A stretch of 57,551 bases of DNA from Pseudogemmobacter bohemicus (GCF_003290025.1 NZ_QNHG01000002.1:289787-347337), one strand, 5' to 3'; positions 1 through 10,576 are shown, counted from the first letter of the stretch. The notes: generated by a model not told the origin, from the sequence alone. A program made the numbers and translations.

Positions 1-6
1 AGGATT

Positions 7-1278
7 ATGATGACAGAACGCCTTAACCTTTCCGATCTCAAGGCCAAGACCCCGGCCGACCTTCTCGCCATGGCCGAGGAGTGGGAGATCGAGAATGCGC
101 CCTCGATGCGCAAGGGCGAGATGATGTTCCAGATCCTCAAGGAACATGCCGAGGAAGGCTGGGAAATCGGCGGCGACGGTGTGCTTGAGGTGTTGCAGGA
201 CGGGTTCGGCTTTCTGCGCTCGCCCGAGGCCAATTACCTGCCCGGCCCCGATGATATCTATGTCTCGTCCGAGATGATCCGTCAGTTCAGCCTGCGCACC
301 GGCGATTCCATCGAAGGCGTGATCAAGGCGCCCTCGGAGAATGAGCGTTATTTCAGCCTGGTGAAATCGACCCGGATCAATTTCGACGATCCCGAGCGCG
401 CGAAGCACAAGGTGCATTTCGACAACCTGACGCCGCTTTATCCCGAAGAGCGGCTGAAGATGGAAATCGAGGATCCGACGATCAAGGACCGTTCGGCCCG
501 GATCATCGACCTGGTGGCGCCGATCGGCAAAGGCCAGCGTGCCCTGATCGTGGCCCCGCCGCGCACAGGTAAGACGGTTCTGTTGCAAAACATCGCGCGC
601 TCGGTCGCGGCGAACCACCCGGAATGCTATCTGATCGTGCTTTTGATCGACGAGCGCCCGGAAGAAGTTACCGATATGCAGCGTTCGGTGAAGGGGGAGG
701 TTGTGTCCTCGACCTTTGACGAGCCCGCGACGCGGCACGTCGCTGTTGCCGAGATGGTGATCGAGAAAGCCAAGCGGCTGGTCGAGCATAAACGCGATGT
801 GGTGATCTTGCTTGATTCGATCACCCGTCTGGGCCGCGCCTTCAATACGGTGGTGCCGAGCTCGGGCAAGGTTCTGACCGGTGGTGTCGATGCGAATGCG
901 CTGCAACGCCCGAAGCGCTTCTTCGGCGCGGCGCGGAATATCGAAGAGGGTGGTTCGCTGACCATCATCGCGACGGCCCTGATTGATACCGGCTCGCGGA
1001 TGGACGAGGTGATCTTTGAAGAGTTCAAAGGCACCGGCAACTCGGAACTGGTTCTGGATCGCAAAGTGGCCGATAAGCGTGTCTTCCCGGCGATGGATAT
1101 TCTCAAATCCGGCACCCGGAAAGAGGATCTGCTGGTCGATAAATCCGATCTGCAAAAGACCTATGTGCTGCGCCGCATCCTGAACCCGATGGGCACCACC
1201 GATGCCATCGAATTCCTGATCGGCAAGCTGAAACAGACCAAGTCGAATTCCGAGTTCTTCGATTCGATGAATACCTGA
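7..1278 (+). CDS. rho: Transcription termination factor Rho
   Basis: Hexameric RNA helicase that ends transcription at Rho-dependent sites. The 423-residue product has the usual order: an N-terminal helical and cold-shock-like RNA-binding part (DGFGFLR near residue 67), then a RecA-type ATPase with a Walker A loop (APPRTGKT, about residue 183) and a Walker B stretch ([11 protein letters not shown]). Its length is normal for the family. Two adjacent ATG codons (7 and 10) follow an AGGA, so the start is uncertain by one codon. It is the first gene of a co-oriented run with mnmE and mnmG, 35 bases upstream of mnmE. Confidence 0.97.
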   Translation: MMTERLNLSDLKAKTPADLLAMAEEWEIENAPSMRKGEMMFQILKEHAEEGWEIGGDGVLEVLQDGFGFLRSPEANYLPGPDDIYVSSEMIRQFSLRTGDSIEGVIKAPSENERYFSLVKSTRINFDDPERAKHKVHFDNLTPLYPEERLKMEIEDPTIKDRSARIIDLVAPIGKGQRALIVAPPRTGKTVLLQNIARSVAANHPECYLIVLLIDERPEEVTDMQRSVKGEVVSSTFDEPATRHVAVAEMVIEKAKRLVEHKRDVVILLDSITRLGRAFNTVVPSSGKVLTGGVDANALQRPKRFFGAARNIEEGGSLTIIATALIDTGSRMDEVIFEEFKGTGNSELVLDRKVADKRVFPAMDILKSGTRKEDLLVDKSDLQKTYVLRRILNPMGTTDAIEFLIGKLKQTKSNSEFFDSMNT

Positions 1279-1313
1279 TGATCGGTAGCTGATAAGGCGC
1301 CAGCGGGGTTGCG

Positions 1314-2594
1314 ATGGCCGATACGATCTATGCCAGCGCGACAGCCCGCGGCAGAGCCGGCGTCGCGGTTATCAGGGTTTCCGGACCGGAATCCTTTGCC
1401 ATAAGCAGGCTTCTGACAGGCGCGGCTCTAAAGCCGCGCCTTGCCAGTTTGCGCAACATCATGTGGCAAGGTGAGCATCTGGATCAAGGACTGGTATTGG
1501 GCTTTCTGGCCGAGGCCAGCTTTACCGGCGAAGAGGTGGTTGAGTTCCAGATCCATGGCGGTCTGGCTGTGGTCAATGCGGTGCTGCGGGCAATCGGCGA
1601 AACCGGGCTGGCGCGCATGGCGGAGCCCGGTGAATTCACCCGGCGCGCGCTGGATAACGGGATGCTGGATCTGACTCAGGTAGAGGGCCTCGCGGATCTT
1701 ATTGATGCCGAGACCGAATCGCAACGGAAGCAGGCGCTGCGTGTGCTCTCGGGTGGGATTGGGAAAAAGGTTGATCAATGGCGTTCCCAGCTGATCCGTG
1801 CTGCCGCGCTGATCGAGGCGACGATTGATTTCGCTGATGAGGATGTGCCGGTTGATGTGACGCCAGAGGTGCGGGAGATCCTGACAACGCTTGCCGGGCA
1901 GTTGCAGCAAGAGGCTGCGTCCGTTTCAGCCGCAGAGCGGATTCGCGAAGGCTTTGAGGTGGCGATCATTGGTCCGCCCAATGCAGGGAAATCGACGCTT
2001 TTGAACCGGTTGGCGGGGCGGGAGGCTGCGATCACCTCGGAAATCGCCGGCACGACCAGGGATGTGATCGAGGTCAGGATGGATCTTTCTGGCCTTGCGG
2101 TGACCTTGCTGGACACTGCCGGGCTGCGCGAAAGCGAGGATCCGGTCGAACGCGAGGGGATTCGCAGGGCGGTGCAACGCGCCGAAGCGGCGGATTTGCG
2201 GTTGTTCCTGGGGGTTGTCGATCAGGGTATCGCGATACGGGATGGTGATATCACCCTGAACGGCAAGGCTGATCTTGGTGCGGACGGCCCTGGTCTTGCT
2301 GTGTCCGGTCTGACCGGCGAAGGTGTTGATTCGCTTTTGCGCGAGATTACCGCGCGGCTCTCGGAAAAAGTTGCCGGAGCCGGTATCATGGTGCGCGAAA
2401 GGCATCGCAGCGCGCTGCAGCAGGGTAGTCGGACGATTGGCAATGTCCTGAACATGCTGAACCATGGTTTTTTGCCCGAAATCGTGGCAGAAGAGCTGCG
2501 TCAGGTTTTGCGCTCGCTGGATAGTCTGGTTGGCCGCGTCGATGTCGAAGAGTTGCTGGGTGAAATCTTCTCCAGCTTCTGTATCGGAAAGTGA
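1314..2594 (+). CDS. mnmE: tRNA uridine-5-carboxymethylaminomethyl modification GTPase MnmE
   Basis: GTPase that works with MnmG to put the (carboxymethyl)aminomethyl group on the wobble uridine of some tRNAs. Visible parts are the N-terminal tetrahydrofolate-binding domain, a G domain inserted in the helical domain ([11 protein letters not shown] near residue 220; [17 protein letters not shown] as the G3/switch region) and the diagnostic C-terminal CIGK tetrapeptide with its catalytic cysteine. The length of 426 residues is normal. Its stop overlaps the GTG start of mnmG by four bases (GTGA), so the two partner subunits are probably translationally coupled. Confidence 0.97.
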   Translation: MADTIYASATARGRAGVAVIRVSGPESFAISRLLTGAALKPRLASLRNIMWQGEHLDQGLVLGFLAEASFTGEEVVEFQIHGGLAVVNAVLRAIGETGLARMAEPGEFTRRALDNGMLDLTQVEGLADLIDAETESQRKQALRVLSGGIGKKVDQWRSQLIRAAALIEATIDFADEDVPVDVTPEVREILTTLAGQLQQEAASVSAAERIREGFEVAIIGPPNAGKSTLLNRLAGREAAITSEIAGTTRDVIEVRMDLSGLAVTLLDTAGLRESEDPVEREGIRRAVQRAEAADLRLFLGVVDQGIAIRDGDITLNGKADLGADGPGLAVSGLTGEGVDSLLREITARLSEKVAGAGIMVRERHRSALQQGSRTIGNVLNMLNHGFLPEIVAEELRQVLRSLDSLVGRVDVEELLGEIFSSFCIGK

Positions 2595-4471
2595 GGGTGT
2601 TTCACGTGAAACATTTTGATGTCCTTGTGGTTGGGGGTGGTCATGCGGGTGCCGAGGCGGCTGCTGCCGCGGCGCGGATAGGTGCCCGGACAGCGCTGGT
2701 GACAATGCGGGCGGATACGATTGGGGTCATGTCCTGCAATCCTGCGATTGGCGGCCTTGGTAAAGGGCATCTTGTCCGCGAAATCGATGCGATGGACGGG
2801 ATTATGGGCCGCGCCGGGGATATGGCGGGAATCCAGTACCGACTTCTGAACCGGCGCAAAGGCCCTGCGGTGCAGGGGCCACGGACCCAGGCCGACCGCA
2901 AGCTATACCGCCAGGCCGTGCAGGAGTTGCTGTCGGCTGAGCCGCAGTTGCAGATCGTAGAAGGAGAGGCCGCCGGTCTCATTATCGACAAGGCATGCGT
3001 GATTGGGCTGCGGCTGGCGGACGGGTCCGAATTGCTTGCTTCAGCTGTTGTACTGACGACCGGAACCTTTCTGAATGGTCTGATCCATATTGGTGACAAA
3101 AGCCATTCGGGCGGGCGTGTGGGTGACAAGGCCTCGGTTGCTCTGGCGCAGCAGATCCGTGATCTGGGGCTCGAGACGGGGCGGCTTAAGACTGGCACTC
3201 CGCCCAGGCTCGACGGCCGGACGATTGACTGGGCAAGGCTGGAGATGCAGCCGGCCGATGACGACCCGGTTCTGCTGTCCTTTATGAACAAGATGCCGAT
3301 TGCCAGGCAAATTTCCTGCGGGATCACCCATACATCCGGGGCCACGCATCAGATTATCCGCGACAATCTTGGCCGTTCGGCGATGTATGGCGGCCATATC
3401 GACGGTGTCGGTCCGCGCTATTGCCCCTCGATCGAGGATAAGGTGGTGCGCTTCGCCGATAAAGACAGCCATCAGGTCTTTCTGGAGCCGGAAGGCCTCG
3501 ACGATCACACCGTCTATCCGAACGGCATTTCGACCTCGCTGCCCGCAGATGTGCAGGAGGCCTATGTCCGCACCATGGTCGGACTTGAGAATGCCGCCAT
3601 TCTGCAACCCGGCTATGCGATTGAATATGACTATCTCGACCCGCGCGGGTTGAAATCGTCGCTTGAGGTCAAGGCGCTGGAAGGGCTGTATCTTGCGGGT
3701 CAGATCAATGGAACCACAGGATATGAGGAGGCTGCGGCCCAGGGCATGGTTGCCGGCCTTAACGCGGCCCGGGCGTCGAAGGGCAGGGAATCGGTGAATT
3801 TTTCGCGCAGCGACAGCTATATCGGCGTGATGATCGACGATCTGATCACCCGTGGGGTGACTGAACCTTATCGTATGTTCACGTCCCGCGCCGAATATCG
3901 GCTCAGCTTGCGGGCGGATAACGCCGATCAGCGTCTGACGCCGAAAGGGCTGGAGATTGGCTCGGTTCGCGAGGCGCGGGCGCGGGCCTTTGGTGAGAAG
4001 ATGGAGGCATTGGCGGCGGTTACCGATCTGCTGACAGGCGCCAAATTCACCCCGAAAGCGCTCTCAGCGGTGGGAATCACCGTCAGCAAGGATGGCGCTC
4101 GGCGCTCGGCCTGGGATCTGATGGCTATGCCTGATTATGACAGGTCGGTGTTGGATGGTCTTGTGCCCGGGCTTGCGGCACATCCGGAACCTGCGCGTTT
4201 GCAGGCTGAGATCGAGGCGCTTTACTCGCAATATTCCGACCGCCAGGCCGCTGCCGCAGAGGAGCTTCGTCGCCACGAGGCAATGAAGATTCCAGCCGAT
4301 TTCGACTATGCTGCTCTCTCGGGGCTATCCGCAGAGCTGACGGGAAAATTGCAGCGCAAGCGGCCGGAGACCATTCAGCATGCGCGCCAGATCGAGGGCA
4401 TGACCCCGGCTGCGATCATGCTGTTGATCGCATCGCTGCGAAAGGGCGCAGCCGGCAGACTGGCTGGGTGA
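2591..4471 (+). CDS. mnmG: tRNA uridine-5-carboxymethylaminomethyl modification enzyme MnmG
   Basis: FAD-dependent partner of MnmE in wobble-uridine modification. The N-terminus has the dinucleotide-binding signature [10 protein letters not shown], followed by family motifs such as [19 protein letters not shown]-like and GTFL segments; the 626-residue length is normal. The GTG at 2591 overlaps the mnmE stop; a second GTG at 2597 is also possible. Residues 3-8 (VFHVKH) are encoded by a perfect parS site, so the amino-terminus is partly dictated by a DNA-binding site rather than by protein function. Confidence 0.96.
   Translation: MRVFHVKHFDVLVVGGGHAGAEAAAAAARIGARTALVTMRADTIGVMSCNPAIGGLGKGHLVREIDAMDGIMGRAGDMAGIQYRLLNRRKGPAVQGPRTQADRKLYRQAVQELLSAEPQLQIVEGEAAGLIIDKACVIGLRLADGSELLASAVVLTTGTFLNGLIHIGDKSHSGGRVGDKASVALAQQIRDLGLETGRLKTGTPPRLDGRTIDWARLEMQPADDDPVLLSFMNKMPIARQISCGITHTSGATHQIIRDNLGRSAMYGGHIDGVGPRYCPSIEDKVVRFADKDSHQVFLEPEGLDDHTVYPNGISTSLPADVQEAYVRTMVGLENAAILQPGYAIEYDYLDPRGLKSSLEVKALEGLYLAGQINGTTGYEEAAAQGMVAGLNAARASKGRESVNFSRSDSYIGVMIDDLITRGVTEPYRMFTSRAEYRLSLRADNADQRLTPKGLEIGSVREARARAFGEKMEALAAVTDLLTGAKFTPKALSAVGITVSKDGARRSAWDLMAMPDYDRSVLDGLVPGLAAHPEPARLQAEIEALYSQYSDRQAAAAEELRRHEAMKIPADFDYAALSGLSAELTGKLQRKRPETIQHARQIEGMTPAAIMLLIASLRKGAAGRLAG
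2598..2613. promoter_or_regulatory. parS centromere site 1 (perfect 16-mer)
   Basis: TGTTTCACGTGAAACA, a perfect palindrome identical to the ParB-binding parS consensus. It sits inside the first codons of mnmG, about 2.5 kb upstream of parA. ParB nucleates here and spreads to form the partition complex. Confidence 0.93.
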
Positions 4472-4474
4472 CGC

Positions 4475-5110
4475 TTGGACAGGGATCTCTGGTTACAGCT
4501 GGGCACCAGCCCGGAATACATTGAAAAGCTTCGTCTTTTTGAGGCTTTGACACAGAAATGGACACAGCGGATAAACCTGATTGCCCGTTCGACAACCGGC
4601 GAGATCTGGTCGCGGCATATCGAAGATTCGGCACGGATCTTTCTGCTGGCGCCGGGTCAGCCCCGGCTCTGGGCGGATTTTGGTTCGGGTGGCGGATTTC
4701 CCGGGATCGTTGTGGCAGCTTTGCTTCAGGATCGCGGAGTTTCGACCCGGGTAACCCTGGTAGAATCGGATCAGCGCAAGGCAACATTCTTGCGGGAAGC
4801 GGCGCGTCAGATGGCGCTTTCTGTTGATGTAAGGGCCGAGCGGGCCGAGGCAATTGCGCCGCTTGGGGCAGATGTTGTGTCAGCCAGGGCGCTGGCCCCC
4901 TTGGATATGCTTTGTGCGATTGTCGAGCGCCATGGCTCGCCCGATACAACCTGTCTTTTCCCGAAAGGGGAAAGCTGGGCTGACGAGGTTGCTGCGGCAC
5001 AGAAAAACTGGTCCTTCGATCTGGAGGCGGCAGACGATCCGGGGCATAAAGGATCAGCCACCCTGAAACTGAGGACAGTGCGCCGTGCCAGCCGCGATTC
5101 CCAAGACTGA
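4475..5110 (+). CDS. rsmG: 16S rRNA (guanine527-N7)-methyltransferase RsmG
   Basis: S-adenosylmethionine-dependent methyltransferase for the 16S rRNA 530 loop (historically gidB). The SAM-binding motif I appears as WADFGSGGGFPG near residue 65, and LVESDQRKATFL is the following acidic loop. Its 211 residues match the family. It starts with TTG three bases after the mnmG stop. It lies in the conserved mnmG-rsmG-parA-parB order and is probably in the same operon. Confidence 0.95.
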   Translation: MDRDLWLQLGTSPEYIEKLRLFEALTQKWTQRINLIARSTTGEIWSRHIEDSARIFLLAPGQPRLWADFGSGGGFPGIVVAALLQDRGVSTRVTLVESDQRKATFLREAARQMALSVDVRAERAEAIAPLGADVVSARALAPLDMLCAIVERHGSPDTTCLFPKGESWADEVAAAQKNWSFDLEAADDPGHKGSATLKLRTVRRASRDSQD

Positions 5111-5114
5111 CGCC

Positions 5115-5900
5115 ATGCCCTTTCCGGCCCATGTCATTGCTGTTGCCAACCAGAAAGGCGGCGTTGGCAAGACCACGACCGCGATCAATCTGTCGGCTTC
5201 GCTGGCTGAACGGGGGCTCAGGATTCTGCTGGTCGATCTGGACCCGCAGGGCAATGCCTCGACCGGCCTTGGCGTTGCCACCAATGACCGAAAACTGACC
5301 ACTTACGACCTGATTCTCTCTGACGGAGCACCGGAGTCTATTATTCAGGCGACGTCGGTTAAGAATCTGTGGATCAGCCCGGCAAATTCCGACCTTGCAT
5401 CGGCCGACATTGACCTTGTGGCCAATGAAAAACGCAGTTTTCTGCTGCATGATGCGCTGCGGCACCCCGAAATCGAGGCGATGGGCTTTGATGTGGTGCT
5501 GATTGACTGTCCGCCCTCGCTGTCTTTGCTGACGGTGAATGCGCTGGTGGCGGCAAACTCGGTGCTGGTGCCGCTCCAGGCGGAGTTTTTCGCGCTGGAG
5601 GGACTGTCGCAGCTTTTGCTGACGGTGCGGGACGTGCGGCGCTCTGCCAATCCGGATCTGCGAATCGAGGGTGTGGTCCTGACCATGTATGATGGGCGCA
5701 ACAATCTGGCGCAGCAGGTCGAGAATGACGCACGCGAAAACCTTGGTGATATGGTGTTCCGCACCATTATTCCGCGCAATGTGCGGCTTTCCGAGGCCCC
5801 GTCTTATGCCAAGCCGGTGACGGAATATGATCCGGCGTCGCGCGGGGCCGAGGCTTATCGCGCGCTTGCCGAAGAAATCGCCGCGAAACTGCGGTCCTGA
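5115..5900 (+). CDS. parA: Chromosome partitioning ATPase ParA
   Basis: Deviant-Walker ATPase that moves the ParB-parS complex during origin segregation. The signature KGGVGKTTTAINL occurs about 13 residues from the chosen start, followed by DLDPQGNAST and DCPPSLSLLT. I prefer the ATG at 5115 (261 aa), just after the rsmG stop; a GTG at 5085 in the same frame would add ten residues that ParA proteins usually lack. No clear Shine-Dalgarno sequence precedes either start, consistent with coupling to rsmG. Confidence 0.96.
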   Translation: MPFPAHVIAVANQKGGVGKTTTAINLSASLAERGLRILLVDLDPQGNASTGLGVATNDRKLTTYDLILSDGAPESIIQATSVKNLWISPANSDLASADIDLVANEKRSFLLHDALRHPEIEAMGFDVVLIDCPPSLSLLTVNALVAANSVLVPLQAEFFALEGLSQLLLTVRDVRRSANPDLRIEGVVLTMYDGRNNLAQQVENDARENLGDMVFRTIIPRNVRLSEAPSYAKPVTEYDPASRGAEAYRALAEEIAAKLRS

Positions 5901-5922
5901 GAACTAGAAGAAGAGGCAGAGC

Positions 5923-6810
5923 ATGGAACGCAAAGGGCTTGGGCGTGGTCTTTCGGCATTGATGTCGGATGTGAATTTGCGTCCCGAAAGCGAAGGGCCG
6001 CGCCGGGCGGATACAAAGCTGCCTGTGGTCAAGTTGCAGCCCAATCCGGATCAGCCGCGCAAGGATTTTGACCAGGCGGCCCTTGAAGCGCTGGCCGATT
6101 CGCTGCGGCAAAAGGGTGTGATCCAGCCGCTGGTGGTGCGTCCCAGAGGGGATATTTACGAGATCGTCGCCGGTGAACGGCGTTGGCGCGCGGCGCAGAT
6201 TGCCCAGCTGCACGAAGTCCCGGTGGTTATCCGGGAGCTCGACGATACCGAAGTGCTGGAAATCGCGATCATCGAGAATATCCAGCGCGAGGATCTGAAC
6301 GCGATTGAAGAGGCACTGGGTCTGCGGCAGCTGATCGACCGTTTTGGCCATACGCAGGAAAAGGTTGCTGAGGCGCTGTCGAAAAGTCGCAGTCATGTCG
6401 CAAACCTGCTGCGGCTGCTGAATCTGCCGGATGACGTGCAGAAGATGGTGCGTGAGGGCGCGATTTCTGCGGGCCATGCACGGGCGCTGATCAATGCGCC
6501 GGAGCCGCTACGGCTGGCTCAGACGGTGGTAGCGCGCGGTTTGTCGGTGCGGGAGACCGAAAAGCTGGTTCGCGACGCTCAGGAGCCGGCGAAGGCAGCT
6601 GCGCTGGAGCGGAATAGCCCGCGTGAGAGCAGCAAGGACGCCGATACGCGGGCGCTGGAGGGTGATCTCTCGGCGCAGCTGGGTATGAGCGTCCGCATTG
6701 AGCATAAGGGGCAAGGCGGAAATCTGGTGATTTCCTATCGCGATCTGGAAGAGCTGGATCTGCTTTGCCAACTGTTGTCCTCGGGCCCTTCTGGCCTCGC
6801 CCGCGACTGA
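5923..6810 (+). CDS. parB: Chromosome partitioning protein ParB
   Basis: CTP-dependent DNA clamp that loads at parS. The N-terminus binds ParA (GLGRGLSALM), the CTPase box is ERRWRAA near residue 90, a helix-turn-helix follows (SKSRSHVANLLRLLNLP), and the C-terminal dimerisation segment ends the protein. Its 295 residues are normal. It lies 22 bases after parA with an AGAAGAGG ribosome site. Its stop directly abuts the stop of the convergent hemW gene, leaving no room for a separate terminator. Confidence 0.97.
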   Translation: MERKGLGRGLSALMSDVNLRPESEGPRRADTKLPVVKLQPNPDQPRKDFDQAALEALADSLRQKGVIQPLVVRPRGDIYEIVAGERRWRAAQIAQLHEVPVVIRELDDTEVLEIAIIENIQREDLNAIEEALGLRQLIDRFGHTQEKVAEALSKSRSHVANLLRLLNLPDDVQKMVREGAISAGHARALINAPEPLRLAQTVVARGLSVRETEKLVRDAQEPAKAAALERNSPRESSKDADTRALEGDLSAQLGMSVRIEHKGQGGNLVISYRDLEELDLLCQLLSSGPSGLARD

Positions 6811-7992
6811 TCAGGCTTCGGACAGTTCGAGAATCAGCCGGTTCAGCAAAAGCCGCCCTGTTTCAGTCGCGGCCAGTTGGTCTCCGGCCAGTCTGATAAA
6901 GTCATTCTGTTGCAGATCGTTGATTTTGCCCATGTTCAATGAGCGACCAAGCATCCGTGTATAGCGTGGCATGGACAGGCCCTCTGTCAGACGCAGGGAC
7001 ATCATCAGATATTCCAGCGCCTGATCCTGAGGTGAAATTGTTTCACGTGGAACCTCGCCGCGGCCGGTCTTGCGCAGCGATTCCAGCCAGAGCTCGGGTG
7101 ATTTGTGGCAAAGGGTGGCATGGCGCCGACCGGCGAGGGTGAGCCGCCCATGGGCGCCGGGACCGATGCCAAGATAGTCGCCCATCCGCCAATAGGTCAG
7201 ATTGTGTCGGGATTCTGAGCCCGGAAGGGCGTAGTTGGACACTTCATAGCCCATTAGCCCGGCATCGGCGCAGAGCGCAGTGGTCAGGTCATACATATCC
7301 GCCGCCAGGTCTTCGTCTGGCAGCCCGCGCAGCTTTCCGGCATCGTATAGTCTGGCGAAGACCGTGCCCTCTTCCACCGTCAGCTGGTAGAGGGAGATAT
7401 GATCTGGACCGCGGGCAAGAACATGCCGCAGCTCACCGCCCCAGGAGGCAAGGTCCTGATCCTGGCGGGCATAGATCAGATCACAGGAGGTGCGGTCAAA
7501 CAGGCTGCGCGCCAGATCAAGCGCGGCCAGCCCTTCGCTGGCGCTGTGCTGGCGGCCAAGCCGTCGCAGATCATGGTCGTTCAGCGCCTGGAGGCCCAGC
7601 GAAACCCTGTTCACGCCTGCGCTGCGGTAGCCCGAAAAGCGTGAGGCTTCGACCGAGGTGGGGTTCGCCTCAAGGGTGACCTCGAAGTCATTTGTCATCC
7701 GCCAATGGCGCGACACGCGGTCAAGGATCGCGCCTACCGTGTCCGGGTCCATCAATGATGGCGTACCGCCGCCAAAGAAGACCGAACGCAGAATGCGGCC
7801 GCCAGTTTCCTCTGCGGCCCGATCCAGCTCCTGAAGATAGGCCGCCTTCCATTCTGCCTGATCTATGGCATTGCGAACATGGCTGTTGAAATCGCAATAG
7901 GGGCATTTTGCCTTGCAGAAGGGCCAGTGGATATAGAGGGAGAAGCCTCCCTCATGCCAGTCCTCTGCCGGCTCCTGTTTCACGTGAAACAC
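6811..7992 (-). CDS. hemW: Radical SAM heme chaperone HemW (coproporphyrinogen III oxidase-like)
   Basis: Radical-SAM family member that binds heme and hands it to target proteins. The cluster ligands are C26, C30 and C33 (CKAKCPYC), followed by FFGGGTPSLM. The protein has 393 residues. It lacks the extended N-terminus of true HemN, so I call it HemW rather than an oxygen-independent coproporphyrinogen oxidase. The GTG start lies against parS site 3, and codons 2-5 (FHVK) come from that site. It overlaps the end of rdgB by 13 bases in the same direction. Confidence 0.93.
   Translation of the reverse strand: MFHVKQEPAEDWHEGGFSLYIHWPFCKAKCPYCDFNSHVRNAIDQAEWKAAYLQELDRAAEETGGRILRSVFFGGGTPSLMDPDTVGAILDRVSRHWRMTNDFEVTLEANPTSVEASRFSGYRSAGVNRVSLGLQALNDHDLRRLGRQHSASEGLAALDLARSLFDRTSCDLIYARQDQDLASWGGELRHVLARGPDHISLYQLTVEEGTVFARLYDAGKLRGLPDEDLAADMYDLTTALCADAGLMGYEVSNYALPGSESRHNLTYWRMGDYLGIGPGAHGRLTLAGRRHATLCHKSPELWLESLRKTGRGEVPRETISPQDQALEYLMMSLRLTEGLSMPRYTRMLGRSLNMGKINDLQQNDFIRLAGDQLAATETGRLLLNRLILELSEA
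7039..7054. promoter_or_regulatory. parS-like site 2 (near-consensus)
   Basis: TGTTTCACGTGGAACC differs from the perfect parS 16-mer at two positions. It lies inside the hemW coding region between the perfect sites at 2598 and 7976. It is probably a weaker ParB site. Confidence 0.75.
7976..7991. promoter_or_regulatory. parS centromere site 3 (perfect 16-mer)
   Basis: TGTTTCACGTGAAACA, identical to site 1. It covers the stop codon of rdgB and the first codons of hemW at once, so one protein-binding site constrains the ends of two genes in two frames. Confidence 0.93.
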
Positions 7993-8591
7993 TTTTCCAT
8001 CATCGCGGCGACGGCCCGCGCCCGATGGCTGATCGCATTCTTGGTCGCAGCCGACATCTCACCGAAGGTTTGCGAATGGCCGTCGGGCTGGAACATAGGG
8101 TCGTAACCATGACCTTCGATGCCGCGCCTTGGCCAGATCAACTGTCCTGGACAGCTGCCCTCGACATATTCGTCACGCCCATCCGGCCAGGCAAGTACCA
8201 GGGTACAACGGAACTGCGCCAGACGAGGCAGCGGGGCTTGCTTCTCCTCCAGCAGCGCCCAGGTCTTTTCCATTGCCATGCCGAAATCGCGGCCATTGGG
8301 TGTTTCCGCCCAGTCGGCAGTATAGACGCCGGGCGCGCCATCCAGAGCATCGACGGTCAGGCCGGAATCATCGGCCAGCGCAGGCAGGCCGGTTGCCTTC
8401 GCCGCAAAATGGGCCTTGATGCGCCCATTGCCGACAAAGCTTGTTTCGGTCTCGGCGGGTTCACCAAGACCGAATTCACCGGCGGAAATGCAGGTCACAC
8501 CCAGAGGCGCCAACAAGGTGCTGAACTCCTCCAGCTTGCCCTTGTTATGGCTCGCGATCACAAGCCGGTCGCCGGTGAATTTACGTGTCAT
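7980..8591 (-). CDS. rdgB: dITP/XTP pyrophosphatase (non-canonical purine NTPase, RdgB/HAM1 family)
   Basis: Hydrolyses dITP, XTP and related damaged purine nucleotides to monophosphates, keeping them out of DNA and RNA. The 203-residue sequence has the N-terminal signature [11 protein letters not shown] and the motif [16 protein letters not shown]. The start ATG overlaps the rph stop by four bases (ATGA), so rph and rdgB are translationally coupled. Its last codons lie within a parS site. Confidence 0.95.
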   Translation of the reverse strand: MTRKFTGDRLVIASHNKGKLEEFSTLLAPLGVTCISAGEFGLGEPAETETSFVGNGRIKAHFAAKATGLPALADDSGLTVDALDGAPGVYTADWAETPNGRDFGMAMEKTWALLEEKQAPLPRLAQFRCTLVLAWPDGRDEYVEGSCPGQLIWPRRGIEGHGYDPMFQPDGHSQTFGEMSAATKNAISHRARAVAAMMEKCFT

Positions 8592-9304
8592 GCACCGATG
8601 GCCCTCTTCTGGGCTTCGACCAGGATCGCAGTGCCTTTCAGGCCAAGGCCAAGCAGCGTGGTCAGGTCTTCGACCGCAAAAGGCGCACCTTCGGCAGAGG
8701 CCTGAACCTCAACCAGCTTGCCCTTGCCGGTGATCACGAAATTGCCATCGGTGCCGGCGGCGGAATCCTCGTCATAATCGAGATCCAGCACGCTCTGTCC
8801 CGCATAAATGCCGCAGGAGATCGCCGCGACATGGTCAAGCAGAGGATCGCTGGTCACGAGACCTTTCTGCATCAGTTTGTTCATTGCCAGCCGAAGCGCC
8901 ACCCAGCCGCCCGTGATCGAGGCGCAGCGCGTGCCGCCATCGGCCTGGATCACATCGCAATCCACCGTGATCTGCCGTTCGCCAAGCGCCTGACGATCCA
9001 CCACCGCGCGCAGGCTGCGACCGATAAGGCGTTGAATCTCTTGTGTTCTGCCGGATTGCTTGCCCGAAGCGGCCTCCCGGCGCGAGCGGGTATGGGTCGA
9101 GCGCGGCAGCATGCCATATTCCGCCGTCACCCAGCCCATGCCGGAATTCCGCAGGAAGGGCGGCGGCTTGTCTTCGATGGAGGCGGTGCAAAGCACATGC
9201 GTATTGCCCATTCGGATCAGGCAGGAGCCTTCAGCGTGAAGGGATACTCCGGTTTCAATCGAAACCGAGCGGAGCTGGTCGAGTTCTCTTCCCGAGGGGC
9301 GCAT
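8588..9304 (-). CDS. rph: Ribonuclease PH
   Basis: Phosphorolytic 3' to 5' exoribonuclease that trims tRNA 3' ends. The 238-residue protein starts [14 protein letters not shown] and contains the family stretches [17 protein letters not shown] and [13 protein letters not shown] chose the ATG at 9304 because an AAAGGA lies about nine bases upstream; a TTG at 9319 in frame would add five residues. It is divergent from hrcA and heads the rph-rdgB-hemW run. Confidence 0.96.
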   Translation of the reverse strand: MRPSGRELDQLRSVSIETGVSLHAEGSCLIRMGNTHVLCTASIEDKPPPFLRNSGMGWVTAEYGMLPRSTHTRSRREAASGKQSGRTQEIQRLIGRSLRAVVDRQALGERQITVDCDVIQADGGTRCASITGGWVALRLAMNKLMQKGLVTSDPLLDHVAAISCGIYAGQSVLDLDYDEDSAAGTDGNFVITGKGKLVEVQASAEGAPFAVEDLTTLLGLGLKGTAILVEAQKRAIGA

Positions 9305-9410
9305 GACGGATCCTTTCAAAGATTCGCGGTCAGATATGCGCGGCCGGCCCCCGGATGCAACCCTGATCGCCGGCAGCCCGCATCACCGGCGGCAATCGGG
9401 GGCAGGCGGA

Positions 9411-9439
9411 TTGACGGCGGGCGCTATTGGTTCTTAATT
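9411..9439 (+). promoter_or_regulatory. Candidate hrcA promoter
   Basis: TTGACG (9411-9416) and TTAATT (9434-9439) are separated by 17 bases, 26 bases before the hrcA start. The -35 is good and the -10 is weak. I saw no CIRCE inverted repeat (TTAGCACTC with GAGTGCTAA) in this interval, so self-repression by HrcA at this spot is not supported. Confidence 0.35.
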
Positions 9440-9464
9440 CAAAAGAAAGACGGGCCGGGATGTA

Positions 9465-10535
9465 ATGGCGGACAGAAAAGAGCTGCTGGCGCAAATGAGT
9501 GACAGGTCGCGCGAAGTGTTCCGGCGCGTGGTCGAAGGGTATCTGGAAACCGGCGAGCCGGTTGGATCACGCACGCTTACCCGCAGCCTGAGTGAACAGA
9601 TTTCGGCGGCGACGATCCGCAATGTCATGCAGGATCTGGAATATCTTGGCCTCTTGGACAGTCCACATGTTTCGGCCGGCCGGGTGCCGACGCAACAGGG
9701 GCTGCGGCTGTTTGTGGACGGGTTCCTTGAGATCGGCATGGTCGACCAGGCGGATCGGGCGCGGATAGACGCGACACTCAGCCGGGAAGAGCAGGATGTC
9801 GGCGCCGCGCTGGATCATGTTTCGGCGGCGCTGTCCTTCCTGACCGGCGGTGCCAGCATCGTGATGACGCCGAAGCACGAATCCGCGCCAATCCGGCATA
9901 TCGAATTTGTCTCGCTCGCGGCGGATCGGGCGCTGGTGGTGTTGGTCTTTGCCGATGGTCAGGTCGAGAACCGGTTGTTCCAGCCCCCGCCTGGGCAGAC
10001 CCCTTCCTCGATGCGCGAGGCGGCGAATTTCCTCAACGCCATGGCCGAGGGGCGGACGCTCTCGGATCTGCGGCATCATATCCGCGCCGAGATCACCACG
10101 CGCAGGCAGGAGGTCGATGTGCTGGCGCGCGAGCTGGTGGAAAGCGGGCTGGCGGTCTGGGAGAATGCCGGTCTTGCCTCGGAGCGGCTGATCGTGCGGG
10201 GGCGGGCAAACCTGCTGGATACGGCAGGCTCGGAGGATGTCGACCGCATCCGCAGCCTGTTCGACGATCTGGAACGCAAGCGCGATATCGCGGAATTTCT
10301 GGAACTGGCGGATGAGGGCGACGGAGTGCGCATCTTCATCGGCTCCGAAAACAAACTCTTTTCACTTTCGGGTTCAAGTCTGGTCGTTTCCCCCTATATG
10401 AACGCCGAGCGAAAGATTATCGGTGCCGTTGGCGTGATCGGGCCGACCCGGCTGAACTATGGGCGGGTGGTGCCGATTGTGGATTACACGGCGCAGCTTG
10501 TCGGTCGGATGGTTTCTGATCGCGGGCGCGGCTGA
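9465..10535 (+). CDS. hrcA: Heat-inducible transcription repressor HrcA
   Basis: Represses chaperonin genes through the CIRCE operator when properly folded by GroEL. The N-terminal winged helix is visible (EPVGSRTLTRSLSEQISAATIRNVM), followed by the helix that reads LGLLDSPHVSAGRVPTQQGLR. The C-terminal inserted and GAF-like domains complete 356 residues, the normal length. It lies 41 bases upstream of grpE in the same direction, the usual hrcA-grpE arrangement. Confidence 0.96.
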   Translation: MADRKELLAQMSDRSREVFRRVVEGYLETGEPVGSRTLTRSLSEQISAATIRNVMQDLEYLGLLDSPHVSAGRVPTQQGLRLFVDGFLEIGMVDQADRARIDATLSREEQDVGAALDHVSAALSFLTGGASIVMTPKHESAPIRHIEFVSLAADRALVVLVFADGQVENRLFQPPPGQTPSSMREAANFLNAMAEGRTLSDLRHHIRAEITTRRQEVDVLARELVESGLAVWENAGLASERLIVRGRANLLDTAGSEDVDRIRSLFDDLERKRDIAEFLELADEGDGVRIFIGSENKLFSLSGSSLVVSPYMNAERKIIGAVGVIGPTRLNYGRVVPIVDYTAQLVGRMVSDRGRG

Positions 10536-10576
10536 GGTGGAAACGGGTTTCGACCCGAAGGAATTGAGGAGTGGTT

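Noticed and set aside
9305-9464. CIRCE operator upstream of hrcA
   Set aside because: No TTAGCACTC/GAGTGCTAA inverted repeat in the interval.
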